Shown here: piece after piece, positions 18,101 to 27,200 of the stretch
Layout of the letters: every line of letters starts with the position of its first letter
Position numbering within the stretch: the stretch's first letter is position 1
Assembly: GCA_001898465.1 (NCBI GenBank)
Contig: MKTX01000017.1
Location: forward strand, 310,201-374,200
Reading direction: 5' to 3'
DNA from: Sphingobacteriales bacterium 39-19
GTDB lineage: Bacteria; Bacteroidota; Bacteroidia; Chitinophagales; Chitinophagaceae
Length of the DNA stretch: 64,000 nt
The notes under the pieces: generated by a model
What the model saw: the letters and a program-made list of their open reading frames with translations, nothing else
The model's database searches: none
What the model was told of the DNA's origin: nothing
Program-made: the position numbers and the translations under genes

Positions 18101-21011
18101 GTAATGCAACCGGTGTATTTACTGTAAAAGCGCCCAGGGTGCCGCCTTCAAAATCTTCATTAATAAGGTATGCAATTTCTGTAGAAGCGGTAGCTGTAGT
18201 ATTAACACCGGCGCCATCACCACAAATAATAATCGGACTGGCAGGTGAAAAATTAAGTACCGGTACCGGTTTTAATAAAGCTACTACAGGTACCCGGATG
18301 GGGGTTTCGCAGGCTGCGCCTAAAGTATTTACGCCCACTGCGGTAACCCAATACGTGGTAGTGCTGTTTACTGGCGCTGTGGTATACGTGCCTGAGGGAG
18401 GTACACCGGATGTTGCCGTGGCGCCCAGGTAGGTACCTGCTGTTTCTGCGCTATACCATTTTAATGAAGTGCTGCCGGTGGTAGCCGTTGCTGATAAATT
18501 GAATGTGGCCGTGGTACTGCTGCATTTCGTTTGCCCTGCTACTGATGCAATACGGGCATTACAACGGGGTACTACCGTAAATAAGTAATCTTCGGTTTCG
18601 CCATTATGATAATCTCCGCAAGGGTAAATGGTTGCATAAGGTGCATCTGCATCATCTGACCAATTATAAGTACGAAACCTGATTTTGTAATCACCGGGGG
18701 GCGTGGTTAATGGTATTTGAAATCCAAATGTAGTGGAATTGAATACCACATTTTCTGATACATATACCTGTTCTGAACGGGTATCAAAATAGCCGTCATT
18801 ATTCCAGTCAACCCAAGCAGCTAATTCGCTCCTGTTGGTAACAGTAGAAATTACATTGATGCCTTCGCCCTGTTCCTGTACGGCTTTTTGTAAACCGGTA
18901 TAGTTAGAATAACCATTTGCCAACCCCACTCCGGAATTATTGGCTGGCGGGTCGCTGATGGTACCCACAAATCGTATTTGTGTGATATTATATAAATTCT
19001 TATGTGTCCCCGAGGTAGATGCTGTAGTATTACAAGACCAGGAAGATAAAATAGTAAGTTTATAATCTTCCATTTCACCACGGCCTCCAGTAGCAAAACT
19101 GCAGGCAGCAGGATTAGTAGAATAATAATCAACCACAAATCTTATCCGGTAATCACCAGGCAGAATACCGGCCGGTATTTGCATGGGTAAAAAATTGTAA
19201 GTACCATTAGCCAAATATCCATTTGATGTTAATATAAGCTCTCCCGGCCCGCTAAAATTACCATTATTATCCCAATCGGCATAAATGGCTAAGCCTGCTG
19301 TACCACCTGCAATTTTTACTGAAAATTGGATAATATCTCCCGCCAGGGCACTGCAGGATTGAGTAGCAAAATAATTTGCATAGCCAGAGTTAATTGTACT
19401 ATTATTAAAATTCGTGCGGGCAGATTGTGAGGAAACATTCGAAAAATAGGTACTCGTATTACTCCATGTAGGAGTACAATAGCAGTTTCCCGCCGTGATA
19501 GTTACAACAATATAGGCTGAGGTCTGTGTATTTGCACCGCATTTTATAAGGCAGCGGTAATATTTATTAGTCGTTTGGCTGGTTACCTGTGTAGATGCGG
19601 TACCCAGGTTGGCAAGGTTTAGCGTAAATGCCGCATTATCGGCGCTTTGCCATTGGTAGCTGATGCCACTATAAGCATAGGTGGTACTCAGCGATAGTGT
19701 AAAATTAATGCCGGGGCATACCGGGTTTGCCGAACTGAGGGTATTTGAGGCTGCGGGCATGCCACTACATGCCGGTAGGGGCTGTACATTTACCTGGTAA
19801 TCTTCAAACTGGCCAAAGGCAATATCAGTACAGGCATCTGTGGGGTAAGCGCTAAACCGCTTGGCCACCCGCATGGCAGTAATGCCTGTGGTAGCACCCG
19901 GTGGCACCAGTATATTATTGGTTGCCGTAATGGCATCTACACCGGTAGAATTATAGATGGTACCAATATCATACCTTTCGGTAGTATTATTAAAAACGCC
20001 ATTATGATCCCAATCAATAAATATGGTAAAATAATCGGTATAGGGCCCATCGGTATTGCCTTTTAGGGTTACCGGGTACGATGCCCCTGCTGTTACCGTA
20101 GCCATATCGCAAAAACTTTCGGCAGGATAAGTAGAGGTATTGGGAGTAGTTTTATTAATGCCTGCAAAATTCACCAGGGTAATCGGTTCAATTGAAAAGC
20201 TAATATCGGGTGAGCAATATAAAGGTAAATTAGTGGTAAAAGTGATAACAACCTGTCCATCACCACCAATGCCTCCGTTTCGGGTAGTTCCGTTACCGGC
20301 TCTTCCGCCAGAACCGCCGCCGCCCGGGTTAGTGCCCGGGTTGCCGGCACCATTTGAATTAACTCCATTTGCACCTGCCCCGCCACTGGCAACAGCTCCG
20401 CCACCGGTTCCGTTCACTGCATTATTACCATTACTGGCATTACCGGCGCTGCCTCCCCCGCCGCCACTATAGCCAGAGCCTCCACTGGTTGCATTACCTC
20501 CATTACCCCCGTAGTAACTTTGGGGGCTTCCTCCTGTATTTACATTGCCGGTACCGGGTGCAATGCCACCGGTACCCTGGGTATTATTCGTTGTAATACT
20601 TTGCCCTGCTATTCCGCCAATGGCCATAATGGTAGCCGCCGAATTAAAAAAACTGGCTTCGCCATCGGCGCCACTGCCACCTCCTGCCCCTACCGTAATA
20701 TTATAAACGGTTCCGGCTGTAATGGGTATGATGCCCCGGGTATAAGCGCCACCTGAGCCGCCCCCTCCCCTGGCACCATTATTTTTAGCAGAGCCGCCAC
20801 CACCACCGCCGCCCCATACTTCTACAGTTGCCGATGTAACATCGCAGGGAAATACATAATACCAGTTATTCCCCGCCTGGTTTACCGTAAGGGTATAAGT
20901 GGTTTGGGCTGTACCGCTAAGGGATGCCGCCAGCATACAGGCTAGTAAAAATAAATTACGGAAGATTGAAGAGGGATATAATTCTCCCCTACCGGATGTA
21001 GAAAAATGCAT
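15141..21011 (-). CDS. Giant T9SS-exported surface protein (1956 aa) with Gly-rich and GEVED domains
   Basis: Secreted surface protein. A signal peptide ends near residue 36 (ASLSGTAQ). Residues 45-255 form a glycine-rich domain opening with VEVWGGGGGGG and containing YNITVGAGGGSG, a known adhesin-type module. Three GEVED-type domains follow (about 300-415, 535-655 and 680-825), recognised by FGQFEDYQVNV, GRGEMEDYKLTIL and NGETEDYLFTVV together with the IDWDHNG-type motifs that probably bind calcium. A jelly-roll-like region lies near 950-1110. The C-terminal third has the blocks shared with the adjacent giants: NTWLGNTSDWHTPSNWC near 1207, GRKWQHLAV near 1380, NPYASAIG near 1517, then a sorting domain from IVPNPVKNKT near 1870. 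Between them sits the ENEIQLQRYEVERSSDG module common in T9SS cargo. A strong terminator follows. Confidence 0.88.
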   Translation of the reverse strand: MHFSTSGRGELYPSSIFRNLFLLACMLAASLSGTAQTTYTLTVNQAGNNWYYVFPCDVTSATVEVWGGGGGGGSAKNNGARGGGGSGGAYTRGIIPITAGTVYNITVGAGGGSGADGEASFFNSAATIMAIGGIAGQSITTNNTQGTGGIAPGTGNVNTGGSPQSYYGGNGGNATSGGSGYSGGGGGSAGNASNGNNAVNGTGGGAVASGGAGANGVNSNGAGNPGTNPGGGGSGGRAGNGTTRNGGIGGDGQVVITFTTNLPLYCSPDISFSIEPITLVNFAGINKTTPNTSTYPAESFCDMATVTAGASYPVTLKGNTDGPYTDYFTIFIDWDHNGVFNNTTERYDIGTIYNSTGVDAITATNNILVPPGATTGITAMRVAKRFSAYPTDACTDIAFGQFEDYQVNVQPLPACSGMPAASNTLSSANPVCPGINFTLSLSTTYAYSGISYQWQSADNAAFTLNLANLGTASTQVTSQTTNKYYRCLIKCGANTQTSAYIVVTITAGNCYCTPTWSNTSTYFSNVSSQSARTNFNNSTINSGYANYFATQSCSALAGDIIQFSVKIAGGTAGLAIYADWDNNGNFSGPGELILTSNGYLANGTYNFLPMQIPAGILPGDYRIRFVVDYYSTNPAACSFATGGRGEMEDYKLTILSSWSCNTTASTSGTHKNLYNITQIRFVGTISDPPANNSGVGLANGYSNYTGLQKAVQEQGEGINVISTVTNRSELAAWVDWNNDGYFDTRSEQVYVSENVVFNSTTFGFQIPLTTPPGDYKIRFRTYNWSDDADAPYATIYPCGDYHNGETEDYLFTVVPRCNARIASVAGQTKCSSTTATFNLSATATTGSTSLKWYSAETAGTYLGATATSGVPPSGTYTTAPVNSTTTYWVTAVGVNTLGAACETPIRVPVVALLKPVPVLNFSPASPIIICGDGAGVNTTATASTEIAYLINEDFEGGTLGAFTVNTPVALPNAVDMQWQNQTSVYVPSVTNAWKPAISSGFGTNKFVFAVSELLAGDLTTRLVSGVLNSNQFTNLTLEFDIYYSHYYTDGNSSNGGAGVDTLSVQATANGGTSWGTLVMFNADQGQGTKFKHVVINLPNTYLNTNNLKIRFLYDGDWVHGVALDNIKLYGEKPVTTNYAWTPVFPNAGGNMFTDPGFSMSYISGSIPNLYIKPTGPQVAAGTDLVFQATATLSNGCAVSGNLTVKISPNTWLGNTSDWHTPSNWCGGYVPLTTTSVLIPATAPNMPVISGAATCKYIIIDPSASLEIDYTGSFSVVTDLVNNGTLYNKGRIELNGSTLQNFPGPGAITKMNILEINNSGPGVKINRDLQIDSALLSTQGQFDLDNFDVTIRSTSNNTARVGPVSGSFHYGTGRFVVEHFIKTGRKWQHLAVNTNTLQTVKAAWQEGATAEAQNPVPNYGTQIPTYYTNFAARGFDAKSLSAHSLKSWNATTQLYDPQQFTTTGIASDVGYMLFLRGDRSQIGLGANSQTTLRTRGTLKVGNYPAAPINIPAGNYVSIGNPYASAIGMNSLLPASAIQSFYVWDPNLGGSFNIGGFQVFSKVGSDWIPTPGSGSYDKVTASAVYDSSYIPSGHAFFVRGGATSGSLIFKESNKASDEHVASFTAGRAQLLRPALYLRNAAELTLVDGVMMHYEDGANGDIDNQDIPKFANISENLSILYKGQPFAVLQSPPMLRDDTVYLNMGAMKQHAYSWDISCLNMDATGRQGWLIDKFTQIRTPLNLDASNWYEFEVGPDAASKAADRFMIVFKQAGIIPVRIVKVEAHAISVGRNAINWITENEIQLQRYEVERSSDGIHFSSISNQVPMNNGSRTTYNKIDEQAPIGVCYYRIKSVDMDGALSYSIIVKVEPGVKYPYITIVPNPVKNKTIRLQMEQVNPGNYTYTLVAADGKLVLKQDIQINDPNYQELIKINRFIASGFYTFYLYDKGGKITEIPLVIE

Positions 21012-21193
21012 AGGCTTGCCTGGTTAGGTTTTAAAAAATGAGTCTATAGATTTTTCAGGAAGCATACCAAATGGGCTGCTTACATAATGGATAAATAGAA
21101 ATTAAGAGGGGATATAGGCAAAGCCAAATAAATGCTTTTACAGCTTTCTTAAAGTAAACGGATAAATATGAAGATAGGGAAATAATTTTTATA

Positions 21194-21236
21194 TAAAAAA
21201 AATATGGGATATTTTTTTATCCCATATTTTTTTTAT
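21194..21236. terminator. Bidirectional-type terminator after the 3-kb-residue surface protein gene
   Basis: AATATGGGATA (21201-21211), a six-T loop, and TATCCCATATT (21218-21228) form an 11-bp perfect stem flanked by an A-run on the left and a T-run on the right. On the minus strand it lies 15 bp after the stop of the gene ending at 21252 and is followed by Ts. Confidence 0.85.
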
Positions 21237-21251
21237 TTTCAAAAGCAGTGT

Positions 21252-24200
21252 TTATTCAATCATGATGCGGTTTTGCATCAACGTTTCACCATTTGTATTT
21301 ACCAGGCTCACGGTATAAATACCAGTCGCCACGGTTTTACTTAAGGAAATCTTTTTTATTCCATTTCCCATAAGTGAAACTGTATTGCTAAAAATGGTTT
21401 TACCATCGGCAGCCAATACAACCAGGTTGTAATCGCCTTTTGCCAGGCCTTCAAAATTCAGTTGCAGGGTTTTATTTTTAACCGGGTTCGGATAAACGGA
21501 AATAAGAGTTTCCATTTTTTGTGCAGCAACTTTTGCAATAGCGCTGTACTGAACCAGCCCATCGTTGCTGATGGCTTTGATGCGGTAAAAATTATCTCCT
21601 GCCAATGGCCCTAAATCGGTTTTCCGATAATCACTCATGCCCTGCGCCGTATGGGTAAGGATACCGGTAAATGTAATGCCATCGGCACTTCTTTCTACTT
21701 CATATTGCTGAATATTTACTTCATTCTGTACTGTCCAGTTTACCTGTATGGTACGGTCGCTGTTCCTGGTTGCCCGGATACCGGTAAAGGTTACTGGCAA
21801 TGCCACTTGTGCCGATTTAAATACAATTTTAAAACGATCGGCCGATGCAGCCCCGGCCGCATTACTTACTGTGAAATTGTAAGAGAGGCCGGCGTCCAGG
21901 TCAATTAAGGTAGCGTTCTGTGTAAAATTATCTATAAGCCACGCCTGCAAGCCCGGTTGTTCCATATTCACCGGGTCAATGATAAACCGGTAATTGCGGG
22001 AACGCATACCCGACATGTTCAGGTAAATGGTATCGTTGCTGCTAACCGGTGCATGCCTTTCTACTGATAACAATTTACCATGGGTTTTAATAGCCAGGTT
22101 TTCATTATTGCCGGCCATATTCATACCATCTTTACCATCTACCCCGTTGCTGTAAGAGGCATGGTATTCAATCAATACACCATCAATGGTACTTACGGTA
22201 TTGGCTTCATCGGTTTCCAAAATCACTTTTATAAGCGGGTTACTGCCCGGCACTTGCCGCAATACTTCTCGGCTGCCCGATACTTTAGAATCTTCGGTAA
22301 AACCGATGGTTCCATTACCCGGGAATGCTGTTTGGGCAAAAAAAGCAGAACCGGATTCTATATTGGGACCGGTAGCTGTTGCATAACTGGCACCGCCCGG
22401 TATAATTTGGTAACTACCGCCGGTGATAATGATCTTTTGCATATTACCCAGCCCGTAAGAACCGCCCAGCTTGGGATCCCACACATAATAAATATCGGAT
22501 ACCGATGCTGATTTACTGATGTTCCTCAAATCAATAGCTGAAGCATAGGGGTTCCCTACCGCTACAAATTGATTGCTGCCCAGGCCGGTAAAATTAATAT
22601 TGGTATTCCCCATTTTAAATGGCCCTTTGGTTCTTAATACCGGTGCAGTAGCTGTGTAAGAAGAAGGCAGGCTGCTTCTGTCGCCCCGAATATAGATCAT
22701 ATAGCCGTGCTCTTCATTTATACCAAGGCCGGTGTTGGCTTGCGGGGTATACGATTGTGTATTTTCATTCCAGGTTTTCATACTATGCCCGCCAGGAGAA
22801 TAAGAATCAAAACCCAACGCTACCGCATTGCTGAAGTAGCTGGTAATTTGGGTACCAAAGCCGCTATTGGGATTCATTGCTGCTGAAGTAGCCCCTTCCA
22901 TCCAGGCATCTTTTACGGATTGCATAGTATGGGTAGGAATACTTAAGAAACGCCATTTTTTTCCTGCCGGAATATACCTTTCTACAATCGCATCGCCGCT
23001 TACGTTATTATTATTAATTATTTTACCCAGGCTTGCAGTAGAAGATGCAGTAGATTTAAGTGTGAGATTATCCTGGGTAGTAAGGGTTTTATTAGACACT
23101 GTGCCGAATTCCAGGGCATGGGTCACATTTACCATATTGCCTGCACTGCCATCGATATTCACATTATTGGATACCATAATTTTCTTGATGGTATTGCCTG
23201 TAAAGGAGCTTCCCTTTAAAGTTTGGGGTGTGTTTCCATTTAATTCTAAAACGCCATCCAGCAAATTAAACCCGTTACCCACCAGGTTGCCGGTAACTTT
23301 TAAAATAGCATCATTGGTAATTAAGAGGCTGGCGCCGGGTTGTACATCAATATTGGTGGCTGTTACAAATCCTGTATTTACGGCAGGATAGAAATGGCCT
23401 GGTACCACTACCGGTATAACGATGGTGGGGCAAGGGCTTGGTGAAGCCAATGCATCATCGCTCCAGTTTAGCGGGTTATTCCAGTCTGTGCTGTATTTAC
23501 CCCACCATAAATTATGGATACCTACTTTACCACCGGTAGAATATACTTCGGGACAAGAGCCATTTTTAAGAACCGCCCGGTAGATGGTTGTTTGGGTGAT
23601 ATTATTGTACGGTTGCGTGGTTCCTGTATTGGCAATAGGCGTCCAGCTGGCCCCATCATCTGTGGAAGATTCCCAGCGAATAATATTACCCGAAGAACCG
23701 GTAAGGGTTAAAGTTCCCGATGCCCCGCTGCAGATACTCTTATTCGTAATATTGCCGCTTATGGCTGTAGGCGAAACGGTAATGGTACCGCTCATATTTT
23801 TCTGTACACAAGTTCCCGTAGTATTTACGGTAAAATTAAATGTGCCTGCCTGGGTGGCTGTACCACTGATGGTAAATACACCCGCATTAAAATTGCCCTG
23901 CACCCCGGCAGGTAAGCTGCCGGAAAGGGTGGCACTGGTTGCACCACCGCCAACATTGTAAGTAATGGGGCTGATGGCATTATCCTGGCAAACCGCCTGC
24001 ACATCATTGGCTGAAGTGAGGCTGAGGGTTGCATCTGGTTTTACATTGATTACTCCAGTAACCACGGAGGGGTTACAACTACCCTGGGTAGTAACTGTGT
24101 AATTATAAGTACCTGCCACTGTGGGTGCATCTTTAATGGTTAATGAAACGCCATTGAATGTGGCAGTAACCCCCGGCGGTAGCCCGGTAACCAGGGGTCC

Positions 24201-27200
24201 TGTTCCGCCTGTACCCACCTGGTACACGATCTCATTAATGGGCGCCCCGATGCATACATCCTGGTTATCTGTATTGGCCACATTGGGCCCTTTAATAAAG
24301 GTTGATAAGGTACCAAATGAAATATCATCCAGTCCAAAGTCATTACCTCCGGGATCTGTATTTAAATTTACGATTCTAATAGTAGCTGTAGTTGCAGAAC
24401 CTGAGTTCCAGGTTGGGTTGCTATAAAACCTTACCCAGTTATTGATATTCACCTCGCCATAACTGGTGGGTTTGGGCGCTAAAGCAAGTTCAGCAATGGT
24501 ACCGGTGGGCTGGCCGTTTACCTCAAACTGTAAGCGGGCCGGTGAGCCGGGGTTTAAGTTCATGCCCCAGGCGCTGAAATAATAATCTGTATTTTGTTTC
24601 ACATTTACCGTTTGTTCCCAAATGGTAATATTGCCGGTTGTTTTTCCATTTATCATTAAGAAATTACCGGTTTGTCCCGGGGTACTATGTTCTTTACCAT
24701 AAAACAGGTTATGATATAAATGTGCATCCGAATTTACGGCATAAGTGCCTTCGGGCCATAAACCATTGATACGCCCGGGGGTTCCATTTGGTATTTGTGC
24801 GGGCAGCGGAACCCAGGTATAACCGGTTGTAAAGCCGGTGGCGCCTGCCGAGAAATCGCCATTTACCACCAATTCCTGCGCCACACTGATTGAGGCGCTT
24901 GCCTGGCAACCTTTTGCAGTTGTAACGGTACAATAATAATCATCAGCTTCATCTACATCAATATAAGTACCATTGGTACCATCACTCCACTGGTAAGTTA
25001 CACCGGGAGTGGCTGTTGCAGTAATTCTTACTTTACCGGGAACACTGCAATAATCGGCTGCTAATGAAACCGCAGGTAAAGGATTTGATTTTACAGTAAC
25101 CGGGGTTGATCTACTGCAACCCTGGGCATTTGTTGCCGTTGCATTATAAATTACGGTTCCTGCACCCGAAGGGCTTACATAAACGGTAGGCTGCACATTG
25201 CCTGTATAGGCATTGGTAGCTGCCGGATCGGTATATAAATCGGTAAGGGCTGTCCAGGTTACATCTACCGGGTTGGTTACCGTGTAGGTAATCGTAATTG
25301 ACCAATTATTCAGGGTTCCATTATCACCCGATGCATTATCCCGGACCATGATCGTCCAATTACCATTGGGCACACTAAACAAACCATTGAATGTAGTAAC
25401 ATTTGCAGCCTGGCCGCCAATGGCAAGATTTGAACTGGCATCGGGCATAAAAGTTCCAGTAAAAGGTGCGCCGTTATTTGTTAGTGTTGTAGTTGAAGTA
25501 TTGTTTATGGTGGTATTGGTAAAATTATTCCCACTGTTTCCTCTTTTATTTACCAGGTTTAATCTATTTCCATTAGGCGCTTTTAAATTAATAGTTAAGT
25601 CCTTATCATAAGGATGAGTGATATTAAAATTAACACTAATTGTATTTATCACAGCTGTAGCGGGTATGCCTGAAATAGTTAAGATATCTTGTGCCGATGC
25701 TGTAGAATTGCCTGTAGCCTGGGGTATGGCAATATTGATGGTACCCGAACTTTGTGATGCACTACCTGCTGAACTGGAAGCAGATGCCGACATAGAAGCA
25801 ATTGCATTTTGGCAGAGTTCAATATTATTACTGATAACTGTGGGCGCTAAAGGCAATACATTTATTGTAAGTGTTTTTGTAGAACTGGCATTGCCGCATG
25901 GGCTATTTCCATAAGCCGTAAGGGTAAGGCTAACCGTACCGGCCGCCTGTTCTGCTGCAGTAGGCGCATAAGTGGCATTGCTTAGTGAGTTTGCATTGGT
26001 CCATACACCGGCGCCCCCGCTCCACAATACAGAGCTATAGTTGGTTGCTGATGCACCTGCTGTAATGTTTACAGCACCCGCCCCTACGCAGGTGGGAACC
26101 CCGGTTCCGGCATTTGCTGTTGCCGATTTAATGATGGTAATTGTTTTTGTATCAACTACGGCAGCACATGCCCCGTTACCATTCGCAGTAAGGGTAATGG
26201 TTACTGAGCCGGCGGCAATATCGGCGGCAGATGGCGTATAGGCAGCAAGTGTTAATGAACCTGCATTGCTGATGGTACCTGCTGACCCGCTGCTGCTCCA
26301 GATTACAGAGCTATAATTGGTTGCGCTGCTTCCACCGGTAATATTTGTATTGCTGGCAGAAGAACAGATATTCATATTTGTGCCGGCTTCTACGCCGGGC
26401 GCTGTGGTAATAGTTACTGATTTAGTTGTACTGTAAGCAGCACAATTACCAGTGGCTGCAATAAAATAGGTAACGGTATATGTATTGGCTGCAGAACTGG
26501 ACGGCGTAATGGCCCCGGTTGCCGCATTGATGGTTAAGCCGGCAGGTGTAGCGCTAAAACTTCCACCGGCCGTACCTGTAATCGTTACATTTTGTACCCC
26601 GTTATTTTTACAAAATGCACCTCCATTGGGATAACTAATGGCAGTGGCCGGGTTTACAGCCTGGGTTATAGTAACTGAAGTTGTTTGTACATATACATTA
26701 CAACCACCTGCAGCCGCAACGGTATAACTTACCGTATAAGTACCGGCAGCAGAACCGGACGGCGTAATAGCCCCGTTTGCCGGGTTAATGCTTAAGCCCG
26801 CTGGTGTTGCACTATATGTGCCTCCCGGCGTTCCGGTACGGTTCACCGGAACAATGCCGGCTAAACTAGTACAGAATGGGCCACCGGTATAAGAGATGGT
26901 AGCAGCAGGTTGCGCTGTTACGGTTACAGTAGCTGTTCCGCTTTGGTTTTGTCCGCAAGAAGTTTGATCAGATACACTTACCAGGTTAAAATTATATACA
27001 CCCGGCGTAGCTACCGGAACATAATAAGTAACTGAACTTCCTACCGAAGTGGTAATGGTTTGCGCACCTCCTCCATTTATATTAAATGTGAAGGTATAAG
27101 GGATAGTACCCCCGCTACCGGTAAAGGTAATTTGAGGGGCTGTATAATTTTGACACACCGTAGTGGTTCCGGATATGGTAGCTGTGGGTAAAGGATGAAC

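Noticed and set aside
20140..20596. Proline/alanine- and leucine-rich plus-strand ORFs
   Set aside because: Antisense to the glycine-rich domain of the 1956-aa protein; the composition is the mirror of glycine codons.
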